Source: Aphelocoma coerulescens (taxonomy: Eukaryota > Chordata > Aves > Passeriformes > Corvidae). Taken from it: DNA of 64,000 nucleotides. The stretch lies in NCBI RefSeq assembly GCF_041296385.1, contig NC_091014.1:12189578-12253577 (forward strand). The letters are read 5' to 3'. Positions 37,601 through 50,408 of the stretch are shown here, piece after piece. Made by a program: the position numbers and the translations under genes. The stretch's first letter is position 1, and each line of letters begins with the position of its first letter. Under the pieces are notes generated by a model, which searched no databases, was not told where the DNA came from, and saw only the letters and a list, made by a program, of their open reading frames with translations.

Positions 37601-38799
37601 AACAACATTAATATTAGGTATACTGTTAGCTTGTAGGTTTGCTTTTTTTTTTTTTTTTCTAATAAAAAATATTTAATTCAAGCAAATTTATTCAGGAAAG
37701 CCTTATGGCATGTATAATTCAAGAGTGTAGAATAGATGATGGTGATGATAATAATAATACAGAGCTAACATCTATTCTGCGTGGAAACCCGAGTTTATTT
37801 AATCCACAAGTATTTTGCCACCGGCTTGATTTCATTGTTGCTTTTGATTATATTAAAAATTCTTTCACCACACCAAATTTACTGGTAAAACAAGCACACA
37901 CAAACCCCAGCTGAAGCAAAAGATGTTATTTCTGAAATAATAAAAAGATGAAGAGGAAGAACTTGCTGAATATGATTGAAATGCCATTGGTTACTCCATT
38001 TTCACTGCAGTGTAGCACAGCTGTGCCAGGGCAACTGCCCCTGGCCCAAGCTCATGAAGGGGATCTGGTCAAAGACACCACTCCAGAAATAAAACTTTTC
38101 TTGGGTTTTTACAGCCAAATATCTGTGCACCTGTGTACAGTACACCACTGCAAATAGTTAAACTGGCACAGCTGAAAACACAGCTGATTGTGCCAGGGCA
38201 GTATGATAAGTAATCAAATCTTGCTCTGACAGAGGGGAAGAGAAACTTTCAAAGTCAGCTTTGCCACCAAAGAGTGTATCTCATGTAGCAGGATACTGGG
38301 AAGAACAGGACAGTACTGGTACCTTGACCCCTCATTGCCAAGGTTCTAAGATCTTTTTAATGCAGTGGATTTGAAATGTGTTCCTTGTGTTCGCTAATGA
38401 AGAGTAAGGGCTGAAGGGCTTTTACCACAAAACGGTTTTCATGTAAACCACAAACCCACATTTCATTTGCTAATAGCTCTACTTCACATTTCCAATCTCT
38501 AAAAGAAATAAGAGATAGTCTTAATGTCATTCTTTTTGAAATTCAGCCTCTCCCATAGGCTGTACATTACACCCAGCAGTCATCACAGATGGAGAGCAGG
38601 ACTGGGTTTTTCTTAGTGGTGAAGACTCAGTGAGCTGCTGACTCAGAATCACCTTTCTTGGAGACATGCCTTGCTCACACATTAGTCCTTTGCTTAGACC
38701 ACTAGAGCCATTTAAAGAATATTTGATTTGGCACATGGCAGCATGAATTTTGAGTAATATTCCCCTAGTACTTACACTGTGGTTCAAAATAGCATCCAT
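37601..38799. other. Unique non-coding DNA with a poly-T tract
   Basis: Sixteen T at 37643-37658. Frames of 69, 69 and 90 codons have no recognisable features. Confidence 0.5.
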
Positions 38800-39010
38800 A
38801 TACAGTTATATCTTAAGATGATAATCTATTTTTAGAATACAGCCCAGAGCATTTTTTAATGCCCACATTTCATATCGCATTTGTCTTTGATTTGTGCTAT
38901 GGAGAATCCCTAGTTAATGCAAAGTGCATCCAGCATTTTTTTCAGCATTTTTGAACTGACATGCTATTTTTAGACAAGATTAGTTATTCCCTCATCTAGC
39001 TACTATATTT
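38800..39010. promoter_or_regulatory. Candidate regulatory stretch with two MEF2 motifs
   Basis: CTATTTTTAG, a perfect match to the MEF2 consensus, occurs at 38826-38835 and 38964-38973 in the same orientation, with a TCF/LEF-like CTTTGAT between them. No transposon explains the stretch. Motif pairs like this also arise by chance in AT-rich DNA. Confidence 0.22.
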
Positions 39011-39154
39011 TGATCTGTTGCTAACAGGCCTCGAGCCAGCTTTAATATGTCATGTCCTGAAAAAAAGAGTAGAGAAACAGTACAAGGGAGACATAGCTGA
39101 GTATTTATATCTACAAAACACATACAGTGTAAAGAAACTCAGCTGAAAATGCTC

Positions 39155-39160
39155 ATAAGC
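39155..39160. repeat. Target-site duplication, left copy
   Basis: ATAAGC immediately precedes the LTR's TG and is repeated exactly at 39802-39807. Confidence 0.85.
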
Positions 39161-39280
39161 TGTTGCGGTGAGCCACAGCTCCTGCCAAGGTGTGCTGGAC
39201 CCCATGGGACAAAAGGTCCAATGGTTTAACACCCCAGGGGCCCAGGAACCATAAAATGGCTGCCCGCCTTGACATGGCCG

Positions 39281-39302
39281 CCCTCAGGCAGCCCTCAGGC
39301 AG
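39281..39302 (+). repeat. Perfect 11-bp tandem duplication in U3
   Basis: CCCTCAGGCAG occurs twice head to tail (39281-39291 and 39292-39302). Tandem duplication in U3 enhancers is common in retroviral LTRs. Confidence 0.95.
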
Positions 39303-39336
39303 TTTGGCGGGAAAAGCCGTTGGCCCTGGCGGGAAA
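39303..39336 (+). promoter_or_regulatory. Two E2F-like sites in LTR U3
   Basis: TTTGGCGGGAAAA at 39303-39315 is a full match to the E2F consensus. A second GGCGGGAAA lies at 39328-39336. Both have the same orientation, about 200 bp upstream of the TATA box. This is motif evidence only. Confidence 0.5.
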
Positions 39337-39535
39337 GACGTGACACCTTGCACGTCTGCAATGGCCGCCACCCTCTGCTCCCCTGGTTATGTCATTGCTT
39401 TTTAATTGGCCCTGGTTAGGCCTCCCCGCCTACCCCGTCTCCCCTTGGTCTCGGTGTATATTTCCCCGCCTCGGTTCCTCCCCTTTGCCATGTCCCTATT
39501 GGTTACTTCTGTGTGCTCCGCCTCTGTCAGAGGGG

Positions 39536-39542
39536 TATAAAA
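39536..39542 (+). promoter_or_regulatory. LTR TATA box
   Basis: TATAAAA in the context GAGGGGTATAAAACCCC. The expected transcript start would be about 25-30 bases downstream, near 39567. Confidence 0.75.
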
Positions 39543-39801
39543 CCCCCTGTCAGGGGCTCCTCGAGACTTTTTCGGAGTTCTCCTTCAGCCCTCAATGAAA
39601 CTGCTTCTGTCTCCCCGAAAAGCCTGCCTCGCCTTCTTCTTCTTCCCAACGCCTTTGTCGACGGTGGTTGAAGAAAGCCTCACCACAGTTCCCGCCCAAC
39701 CTCCCGCTGCTCCATCGACGAGTGTCCTTTGCCACAGCAGCTGGCAAAGACTTGCCCAGAGCTCGACCTCAGAGCTAGCCACTCGGCAAGTGTCTGCGGC
39801 A

Positions 39802-39807
39802 ATAAGC
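39802..39807. repeat. Target-site duplication, right copy
   Basis: ATAAGC directly after the LTR's terminal CA. Confidence 0.85.
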
Positions 39808-40564
39808 TTCCAGGTAGATGGTGTGGTAGCCAAAAAGCCATCCTCTCTACCTTCTTGTAAGTCTTTGGGAGGAATGCCACAGCATTTTGGGCATCTGCCA
39901 GAACAAGCAGTCCCATCATTACCCCGACCCTGGTGAATTACTCCAGCTACCTCACCTGATCTCCCAAGCTTTTGTAACTGAGATGGAAGCAAGGCCAGGG
40001 TCTTGGTTCAGTTTAGTCCCTCACCTTGATAGGCTCAGCTGGATGAGGTCTCTGATTGTTGACTGGGCAACTGCTGGTACTGTCACAAGGGAGAGTGGCA
40101 ACATGCACCTCAGAGGGGGAGGGCTTTGAAAGTTCTTCAGCCTGACTGGCCAATGGATTCACACCATTTCCGTGTCTATTAAATGTTTTTCTACCAAGAA
40201 ATTAGAACATATTCAGTCTGCATGAGCTGATGCAAAATCAGTAGCCCATATATTAATACAGACCGTCTACTAGGTTTTGTAACAGGTAGATTTAAAACCA
40301 AAGTGCCATGGCAATCTTCTCTTGCACAGAGCTGACATCAACAGTCCCTAACCCAGGAGCTTCTCATTTATTGCCTCCTCACCACTGTAACCCTGTAGCC
40401 CTGCAGCAAAACATTGCCACTGCTAAATGAGAGCCATAAGGATTTCTAGGGCTGCTCTGCCTGCACTTTTCTTGACTTGCCTGCAATTCTATGGCTAATT
40501 TGTTCTACTTTTGCTTATCTTTATGTGGTACAACCACGGTTTTATGTAGATAGCTGTAACAAGC
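39808..40564. other. Unique DNA after the LTR
   Basis: Flanking host DNA with no retroviral internal sequence. No repeat recognised. Confidence 0.5.
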
Positions 40565-41025
40565 TGTTATTCTGTGTAGAATGAGATATTTACACCTCTA
40601 ACACAACAATGTAACATAGAAAAATACAATAGCAAAGACCTTGGGAAGTGGAGAGGCAGGATGCAGCAGATAAAAGTGCAAGTCTGGAATGATAAGAGGT
40701 GGGCCCAGGCTGGCATTGAGGTGTCTGGAGGTATAAACCACCCACCAGTAGGCAAAGGAATGCAGACCAGGAGCTAGACAAAGCTGGGCTTGACAGTGAC
40801 AAAGAGAAGAAAACAGCAGTATCTAACACCAAAGTGAACCATAGAGAGTAAGCACAGATGTAATGTGGAGCTGCAAAACCATGAATAAAGGGAAAGGTGT
40901 GTGTTAGAAAGTGTATAAAAATGGGCAAATTAAGGAGGAAGAAACTGGCAAGACCAGCACTGGATTCTTCCCAGTGAAGGATCTGGGGCTTGATGGTTTA
41001 TGGTCTTATCCTTTCTAGCAGCACA
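40565..41025 (+). mobile_element. Possible second solo LTR (tentative)
   Basis: Block beginning TGTTATTCTGTG and ending TAGCAGCACA, flanked by AAGC at 40561-40564 and 41026-41029, with GTATAAAAA near 40914. TG...CA ends, a 4-bp flanking match and an internal TATA suit a class I LTR. However, a 4-bp match is easily found by chance and no polyadenylation signal follows the TATA. I rate it weak. Confidence 0.2.
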
Positions 41026-44000
41026 AAGCTGTGGACTGTTAGTTCAGAGGAGAAATTCAAGGGTAAGCATTCCTCAAGAAAAGCATAGAAAACCAAGAAC
41101 TGAGCACTAATATTTCAATTGTATCACTATTATTGAGATCTCTTCTGTAGAGAAGCACTCTAATTGCCTAATTAGTTTCTTTTTCAGATCAGAAATAGAT
41201 TCAGAATAATAATGATACTTGAATTAGGCTGCTGAGACTTCCATTCTATAATGCTTTATAAAGCATTGGATTCACATATATGTAGTGTGCTACCCTTTGC
41301 TCATAAACAACATTTGAAACACCACCTCCCCTCAGTTGCACTTGTTTACTAGTTTTGAAACAGAAATTGCTGTTTGAAAAGGGCAGTGACCCTTCTGATG
41401 GAGTGGACCCATGGTCAAAATAACTCTGAAAGAAAATCCAGCAATCCTCCAGACAAAACTACTCTTTTGCTACTGGTTATCAGCTCCACAAAAGCTATGC
41501 TGCCATAACAAAGGTTAGTACAGACACAGAACAAGCAGAGACCAGAACAGCTTAAATCAACACTGTTACCAAAGGAACCACAGCCAAAGGGGCTGCTCTG
41601 GCTTCCGAAAATAGGTGACAAGACTTACAGTTTCCAGGTGCTCCAGCAAAAGATTGCAGATAAGATGTGTCCAATTTAATTTTTGTTATTCGTGAAATAA
41701 TATCTTTGTATCTCTTTTCTTTTTAAATGAGAGACTAACCATAATGTAAACCAAAACATTCAATTAGATTTTGCATATGGACCACAACAACAAGCAAAAA
41801 AGATCAAACCTGGAGGCATAAATATTGGAGACATCTACAAACATCTTCCAAATCAGCACACATAGGTTAAGCAAATAAAGAGCTAACAATGACTAATTTA
41901 AAATTTCTACCCAGATTTTTTCTGCATTAAAGACAGCTCTCAAATTGACTGTGTAACCTGTGAAACACCAGGGGGGCTGTGGATAGCTGTGGTCTGTAGG
42001 AAGGAGAGATCGCTGTGCCATGAAATAAATAATGTTGCATAGCTGAGGTAGGGACATGATGTAAAGGCATACTGGTCATTAATAGCTTTACATATCTGGA
42101 AGGGGGAAAAAGATTAAATTGCTTTGATATTGAATGACCTTTCTTTATAAGAGAAGCATTATCCACAGGAAAACATCAACAGAAGAAATCTGTGCATTTT
42201 AACGATCTTTATATTTACATCTTTTTGTAAAATAAAGGTTAATTAAATTAAAGAATTTTTCCTTATTTTTTATTCAACCAGAATTTTTCAATTATTTAGA
42301 GAAATTTGTTTTGTAATTTTTCAATATAAAAAATATGTTTTGAAATTGTGTATTGTATATTTTTATATTTTCCCACATTAAATATTATTGATTTTTTTCA
42401 GTATCTTCTCTTTAGTAAACATGCCAGAATCAGCTTTTCCAGTAGCAAAAACCAGAGCTTTATGAACTCCATGAGCTCTCTGAACAGCTTAAGTCTATTG
42501 TGACAGAGATGTGTAAATCATTATTTTACAAATTGCTGTTTATTAGTTCTGAAACACCCACTAACTTTTCCCAATTAAAAATTAACAAATTTCTTTGTCA
42601 AGTTTATATAATTCCTTCCAAACTGTAATTTAGACCATCATCTCTTTGGACTTAAGGACTTTACATTGGCTTCTGCATCTGTTGTTCAAGATCCTCCTTG
42701 ACTAGCAGAAAATACTTCTTAGGCTCCTCTTAAGCTCTTCATTATGCTATTGATTGAAAAGTATTCTTGACTCCAACTCAGCTAGGTAATTATAAAATTC
42801 TCAGGTTAAGCATGTGAAATGTTTCATTAAACAAAATTCTTCAGTGTTGATCAGTACTTAAAAGCTTGGTTGAATCTGGCCTTGGAGAATGTTTCTTTTC
42901 TCAGAGCAGCTCAAACAATACTTCTCTCTTAGTAAATTATGTCCTTGTCACTGATTACTCTGCTTCTGGTCCTCTTCAAAGAGAAGAGTGTTATCTTTTG
43001 ATTTAGAACTAGGTCTCAGTACTCAGTACTTGGACTAAAAAACCTGCTCATTTGAAGAAGTAATTAATGTTTGTGTCAGGAGACAGGATATTTATTATCA
43101 GGTTTGTTTCATTAGAGGTACAGCTTGTTCCAAGGAAAAATAAAATCAAATAGACACTGTAACACTGAGCACTGTAATGTCCTAATGTTTATGTTCTTTG
43201 GCTCCTTGTCCTCAGAGAAATTCAAAGTGGTGCCAGCAATAAGAATTGTGCCAGGCAAGAGACACCTAAGCATAATAGGACCCACAGGAGATGAGGGTAT
43301 CTTCTAAATCCCATGTGACCCCAGAACACCCTAAATTCCCTACTTGGACAGTTAACTCAGCTCCAACCAGAGCTACTCTCTACGTGGTACCACCAGACAC
43401 GTGCCAGCAGTCCTTTGTCAATATGAGTTGGTGAAATACCCGAATCAAAAACTGATAGACTTGAGTGAGGATACACTGTCCTGGTTTTGGTACGTGTCAA
43501 GGAAATTGAGAATTGTCCTCTGCTGCAAATACCGCTCTGGACCATGTGGCACTTGGATCTGCACTGGCACAGCCATTCCTACCATCTCTTACTTCTGAAT
43601 CACCCAGGGTGGAACCAACTTCCATGCTTTGCCCTTCTGAACAGGGCAGTAGCACTCTTCTCCCCCACCACAGCCACATATTCCTCCTGCAGCCTTGGCC
43701 CTGGGAAAACATTCATGTGTGCACTGAGCCCTGAAACTAGTGTGAACCCAGGAAAATAAAGACTGGCTTTTGGTTATGGAGTTTTATGACTGGAGAAGAA
43801 CCACTTACAAATCCACCCACATGCTGAGTGGAACCACAGCTGCAAGCTCTGTTTCTTATGAGAAAAATAATTCAAGATTGCAAGTAGTCTGAGGTGGGGA
43901 ACAAATTCTGCTCTACCTGTTGAAATTCTAACAGACCATATCCTTTAATTTGTGAGATTTACCAACTCTAATGTGACTTTCAGACACAAGGAAAAAGAAG

Positions 44001-47000
44001 ATTTCTCCCAGGATCAAATCTATCACATCAATGAATTCCATTCAGCATGAGGACATTAATGAGGCTCGATGGGGGACCCACAGGTCAGCTCAAGCATCAC
44101 CTCTGCAGTACCCTTCTCTGCAGCTCCCACATGTCTTCAACTCTACTTTTTAGGGTAATGCTTCTTTTAGGGTCTGAGACTAGACCTTAAATCTCTGCAT
44201 ACATAATCTAGCGATGCCTCTGACCTAAACATATTTCCTATCTGTTCTTCTAGAAAGAGTGGACATTAGTGGTTGGACTCAAAAGCAATGTTTTCCCTAC
44301 ACATATCTATTTATCTACCTGAAACTGCAGCCTAGAGATACCCTTATTTCTTTCCTTGGCTCTTGACCCATCCTATCCTCAGAAAATGTTGTGACACTTG
44401 GTAGCATCCTTGTCATGTAACATGGCACATAACCATTTCTGCATTTTAAATGATCATTTTTGCACTCTTAAATCCAGCAAAAACAAAGAGAAACAGAAAC
44501 GTTAAAAATTCAAAATTGTTTTCAATCAAAATTTTATAATTTGGGGAAATAATGTTATAGTATATTTAAGGTTTCACAACCTCACAGCTGACACATGGAT
44601 TAAAATGTGACAGCTTTAAGTACACAGTTATTGATTTGACATCCCCAGATCATGGAAAAGTAATGCAGGTCCTAACCTGAGACATTGTATTTAAATTCTG
44701 TACTAAGTCAGATGGCCTTGAGGTCTGGAAGTAGCAGGTATTAGAACTGTAAATATTTGCACATGACATATAAGGTCTCAGTACCACAGAGGTTGGAATA
44801 ATGATTTTCTTTTTGTGCTGAAGACTAATAAACTTAATCATTCTAAGAAAATTACTAAACATTTTCAACAATCACATATGATCACTGTTACTGTAGTTTT
44901 TCTTTCAGTAGAAGGATAATCTTACTTTTAAAAGTTTTAAGAACCTATTCTGAGCCACACGTAGCTATCTATGAAATAACCTTGAAAGATCTACCTCTTC
45001 TAATATGCTCAATGTAATAAAAACATTTCTATTTCTACTGAAAACAGTATCAGCAACTTTTAAGCCAGGCTCTGATAATGTTCATTTTATATCACTACAG
45101 AAATATGGATTTAATATGATACACCTGCATTTAAGTACTTGCATCATTCCTGTAATTGCTATGGATGGTCACTAATACTTAAGGCTCTCACTAAACCCAC
45201 TAATTTTAATGATCCAGCTTATAAGCTATAAATCAGGCTCTTTCTCAAGTGTCTAATCAAATCGTGATCTAAAAGAGTAGCTGGATCTGCATTTCTTGAA
45301 TTCCTTTAATATTATGATAGTAATTTGAAAGAATTATGATATCAAATATTATTTTGCCATTCTATAACTCCTTGTATAGAAACCCTGAATTGAGCCACAG
45401 GAAAAAGAAGTTGTACTTGAAAATGACCCCTTATTGTCAATCATTAATCACTATTATTTTAGAAAATTATGTCATATAGGTGAGAAAATCATGTGTCTGT
45501 CTAAAATCAGATACATGAAGTATAATTTTCAAATATGATTTATAGCTCCATGTAAAGATGAGGTTACCAAAGAACCTTAGCTAAAATTACACTTGTTTTT
45601 CAATTCCTCTAAAAATCAAGGTGAAAAATATTCATATTTTCACTTAAGTGGCATTGCAAAGATCACTGGGGTATGTAATGATGTTGATAGTACAATTCAG
45701 AACTTCCCAATTCTGTTTTTGCCGCCAGTTCTCAGGAACTTTGACAGGTATGGTATTCAGTTTTTCAATGTTACTTTTTCAGAATATATTTTCATATTCA
45801 TCAGAACATTTCTGAACTGGAAAAATAGAAGTTTCTAACTTGTGTGAATTTGGTTTTGTTTCTTATTTTAAAATAGATACTCAGATCTTGAGACCACATC
45901 TTTCCCTAACAAATTGCAAACTTCAGTGTATGAACAAAGCCAATCTATTTCTTTTGTAACTGCCCTTTCAACATAGAAAATATAATTGATATTAACATTG
46001 AATACTCACCCCACTGCACTACTTTTAAAGACTCTGAGAGCCTTATTGGTAACCTCATGTTCTAGCATTAGCATCAATTACTGTTCAATTGACCAGAGAA
46101 AATAAAGATCTTGATATACCCTCATGCAGAAGATGCCTCTCTCAACATATTATTCATAGGTGTAGTGTCTATTTCTATTGGATTTCCTGGGATGTGATGC
46201 AATCTCAGGAAAAGAATGGACCATTGACTGCAAAGTAACCTTTCCTGTATCATGATACCCTTCACAAATTTTCCACCAAGGGTAAATACTCTCAACTGGG
46301 ATAGGTTCCTTTACAGTTGGAACAGGTCCACTGTGCCTTAATTTTTGAGCTGCTCATAAGCAATCACATAAAGTCACATTTTACTGGTTTTACGTAGCTC
46401 CTGGTTATGTGGAGGAATTGTTGTTATTTTTTCACCTCATCCTTTTTACAGAGCAGAACAAAAAACAAAGCACTTGGGAACAATTTTTTCTATAATTTCC
46501 CATTATCAGTAGTGAACATTAACAAATCTCTCGTCTGGGTTATTAAAAGAAAGTCGGGAGCTACATAACCATGGAAACACAACTTCCAGCCCCCTCAAGC
46601 ACATGACTACTCCAAGCCATGACAGGCAAAGCCCTGGCAGCAGGAGCGCATGATCCAGTGGATCTGTTGACAATCTAGGCATTAAATTTTGTTTGAACTC
46701 ATGTAGAGTGGAGTTTTTTATTATTTCATTTGGCTTTTCAAAGGAAAATACAAACACATAAAATGATAAAGATGTTTTTCCATTAACTCAAATGAGCTTT
46801 CTGTGTGTTTACCACTACCATTAATTTATGGACTATGCTGGCACCTGGGGACCTGACCACAGACCTATTTTGTTTTGGGCATTTGAACAAACACACAGTG
46901 AGACACAGTTCTGGTCCTAAGGATCTTACATGTCTTACAAATAAAATAGTCAAAGTATGTGAACAGAAAAAAAAGTCTTCCTCTGATCACATCTTTAAAT

Positions 47001-47011
47001 ACACACTATAA
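41026..47011. other. Unique non-coding DNA, nothing recognised
   Basis: About 6 kb, strongly AT-rich at 42180-42420. The only coding-like signals are short overlapping frames at 43357-43759 (up to 90 codons, both strands), without motifs. Confidence 0.5.
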
Positions 47012-47899
47012 TCACATAATCAGAAAACCAAGTTGCTTTACTGAGTCAATGCCTAAGGATCCCAAGGATGCATGGAAAGTCTGCCCTGATTTTAAAAGTT
47101 GAATCTCCATTTCCCATGTACCATGTTGCCTCAGCAACAAAGCCTTACAGTTCTCCTCAAAGAGATGTGTGTCTCCTGCTCTGCCAACCAGGTGCTTTCG
47201 CAAGAACACATTTCACTACGAATTCAAAAACTGTCACTATCACACTCTTTTCACTCCTCGTAAGGAAAGACTACAACTAAAGATCTTCAGTTCTAAGTGT
47301 CTTGGGAACAGCTGTTATCTCCCCAGGCCAGGTACTCAGGATGGTGACAGAAGAGGCGTTGAAACACAGTGTAATTGCAACACTTCTACTGTAGTTAAAC
47401 CTGCCATTTCACCATTTTGGTTCCTGGAAAGTTCAGCTTCCACAAGAAAGCTCCTGACAGACCACTCTGTGAAAGGCTGTTTCCAGAATGAGGGCATCTT
47501 CCATACCTAAAATTAGGGAGAGAATCTTGTTTGGGAATAGCGCCAAAGTTTTCTGCTCCTGTTGAAGCAATTCCTAATGTACTCAACACAGCAAAATCAT
47601 CTTTGCATTCTAGGAGCTCCCTAGCACACCCCAAATTTTGGGAGGGACTGCACTGTATTGTGGGAACACTGGATGCCACATGCATGCTCACTGCTTGGGA
47701 AGGCAGGACATCCAGAGGCAGGCTCAGACCCAGCACAACCATTCATTGGTACTGTCAGAAAACCCCACTCTTTTTTCCTTCTGAACACACCTTCAGCATT
47801 TTTACCAAGCACAGATTTCACAGTATGCATATTATTTATCAAATAATCTTCAAAGACACATGAAAAGTTTCTCCTTGAGGAAAGAAAAGATCTGCTCAC
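47012..47899. other. Cluster of overlapping frames, probably not coding
   Basis: Eight frames of 62-115 codons overlap on both strands in a GC-richer 0.9 kb. The longest, on the minus strand at 47395-47742, has no signal peptide, domain or known family motif. Overlap on both strands suggests a stop-poor composition rather than an exon. Confidence 0.35.
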
Positions 47900-50408
47900 G
47901 ATGCTGGATGATCATGTTGCTTACAGCAGTTTCACAAGGGTTTAGTAGTGCAGTGGTGTGAGCATACACAAACCAGAGCAAAATATTGACCCTGCTGTTT
48001 TAAACAGAAACATCCCAACAGTACCCAAGGACTCCTGCAGGCTTCAGAGGAGGAGGGGATTATGAGGCTTGGGAGATTTCCTGAGCTCCATCTGCTTTCT
48101 GTGATGTGAAGAGTGAAATGCCAAGATCCAAATTGGAGGCTGCAGGATTGTTTCATCATCAGGGTCCTGTAAGGGGATGTCCTCCTTGAAATGTGACTAA
48201 AGCTTTGCTTCCTGGGATGTACATACACATATGTGCTTGCTGGTCACATCCCTTCCAAGCAGAACCCTGCTCACCCACAGAAGTTCCTAACATAAGATTA
48301 TCTCACCAAAAAGGCAAACACTTGGCTCTGGGGGCAGCCCGTGACGCCTAAAATATCTGCCTGAGATTTCTGTGCTCTCACAGTGCTGCTGAAAACCTGC
48401 AGAGGGGAAGTCACTTGGCCTACAATCAAGTGTCCATGCAGAGTAGAAGAAGTTGGTAGGATATATCAAGGTCGTTCATCTGCTTGTCATCCAGATTACC
48501 CAGCCCTCTTCTGAGGATGAGAACATAATGGGCCAGGGCTGCTGAGCCGGGTATCTTACATTTTAGTTCAGTAATTAAAGCAGTGACCCAAGAAGTTAAA
48601 ATCCTGAAAACACAACACTGAATATTATTCCAGGCAGTCTCTTGCATCAGCATGCTTTGTTCCCTTCCTGTCAAAGGCAAACAGTGTAAGTCAAGAAAGC
48701 AGGACCTAAATGTCTAGAAGTAGACCAGGCAACTAGGTACCTGCTCTTCCTGTTTGAATGGATTTTCTGAAGCCATGAGTTCTGTTTATACAACTAAATC
48801 TGAATTGAGCCCTTTAAGTATGAAAGTCTTGTATCATAAATGACAAGTCTGGCAGATCTAATGCAGTGTGAGCTGCTCAGCTCCCAGGTAACTGTGATAT
48901 TCCACTGCTGCAGGCAGACCTGCTGTGCTGTCAGTGCTAGCAGAGCATGTCATTCCCGTGTTAGCCAGCTGAAGAAGCACCTTGGACATACCACACTGCC
49001 AGCTGGAGTGAAAGAACACTTTCCTCATAAAGTTAGAATGTCAGATTTAAATAAATACAGTTGCAGCATTGTTAGGAATCCTGTCTAAAAGGAGCAGATT
49101 TAATTATATCCACCTGCAAGAGTACTGTGCCAGCCCAGTTCAGAGGGGTTTCTGCTCAGGACAATTACTGAGCCAGGTGAGTGTTAGGAGAGGGAGAAGA
49201 GCAAGACAAGTGTTCTACATCAGGCAGTGACACATGGCTTCAGATGTGCAAGGGCAATTTCATTAAGTGCCACCACATGTGGTAACTATAACATATTGGG
49301 GTTTGTTTAACCCATCAGCTGCCTGATGCCATCTTAGTCAACACTTAATTGCTCTCCCTCATCTTAAAATGTCTGCTGGGTCCTCACATACTGCAGCTCT
49401 TAAACTATTTAGAGGCTGATGAAGGAAATTTTTCCTCCCTATTCTCCAAAGCAGCTACATTTCTTTTCTTTATCATGTTGCATAAGCCTTTTACTTCTCT
49501 TGGCTATTGAAGATAAGCCAGGTAAATACCCATTCTTTAATTAGATTCATCCCAGCAGTCACAGAAAGCTGTCAGAGTTATTACAAGAATACTGTATTTT
49601 TGCACAACAGAAATGGAAAATAAGCTATCCACTATTGTAAGTTCAAGGCTCCATGAAGCATGGGCACAGAATCCAAGTCTTTGGTGGACAACTCCTCATC
49701 GTTAAATCATTTTAAAAAAATTGAGAAGGTAGTGGGAGAGCATCACTACTTCCCATTTTAATGTTGGCAGTGTCTCCAGGGATTTTGCCAGAAGTGGGTG
49801 CTCATATCAAAGCACCCTTAGGGAAGATATGGGAGCTTATCTCTCTCCTATTATCCTGTGCAACTGAACAACTACAGTTGGGCATCCAGGGAGATTTAGG
49901 CTGAACAGAAGAGCGTGCTATGATTACAAGCACTTACAGGGGCAATACTCTAGGAGAATAGCTAGGCTAGATTGTTTTTGAGATCCTTGATCTAAACTTA
50001 GGCAAGATTTAAGCAATCAAGTGTCTTCAAAACTGAGGCTTAAAGGAGAAAAACACATTATAAAGGCTATTTCCTTTATATTCTAAACACTATTGTCTGG
50101 ATGGAAATAAAAAACACAGCAGAGACCTTTAAGCAAAGAACTGAAGGAAAACTTGTTTCTCAGTCATGCTCCTTTATCTCCACAGATGCATTATGTACCT
50201 TTTCATTTGTGAACTTTAACTACCTGTGTATTTTGGCTTGATCCTTAAAATACCCTATTCTGTTTCTTAGATCTTACATTTACATCACTTCAGCATTAAC
50301 CACATCATTAAGGCTTCAATGCTGTCAGAGCTTGACTTGGCCAGTATCATTATAGGTTTGGCATCAGCACAGTTTGAATTCAAAAATCTTATATCATCTC
50401 AAAAGTAA
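47900..50408. other. Unique non-coding DNA, nothing recognised
   Basis: No repeat or exon recognised. The stretch near 49880-50000 faintly resembles a CR1 terminus but could not be aligned. Confidence 0.5.

Larger units (their letters stand above)
39256..39369 (+). promoter_or_regulatory. Three ATGGC(C/T)GCC YY1-like motifs
   Basis: ATGGCTGCC at 39256-39264 and ATGGCCGCC at 39274-39282 and 39361-39369 resemble the YY1 core ATGGC(G/C/T)GC. They surround the tandem duplication and the E2F-like sites. Confidence 0.4.
39161..39801 (+). mobile_element. Solo LTR of an endogenous retrovirus
   Basis: A 641-bp, CpG-rich block starting TGTTGCGGTGAG and ending GTCTGCGGCA, flanked on both sides by ATAAGC. 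TG...CA termini and an exact 6-bp duplication mark an integrated LTR; a 6-bp duplication is typical of class II (ERVK/alpha-beta-like) elements. A TATAAAA box lies at 39536-39542 with an inverted CCAAT (CTATTGG) at 39496-39502, giving U3 of about 400 bp. AATGAA at 39593-39598 sits where the AATAAA polyadenylation signal would be expected. There is no internal retroviral sequence or second LTR, so the provirus has recombined to a solo LTR. Overlapping frames on both strands (113 and 135 codons) run through LTR and flank and are not genes. Confidence 0.88.

Noticed and set aside
39595..39992. Frames of 113 (plus) and 135 (minus) codons
   Set aside because: They run across the LTR and its flank on both strands and have no retroviral or host domain. 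GC-rich sequence simply has fewer stops.
43477..43760. TGTCCTGGTTTTGG start and AATAAA near 43755, considered as a passerine-type LTR
   Set aside because: No TATA box in the right place, no CA end with a matching duplication, and no second boundary.
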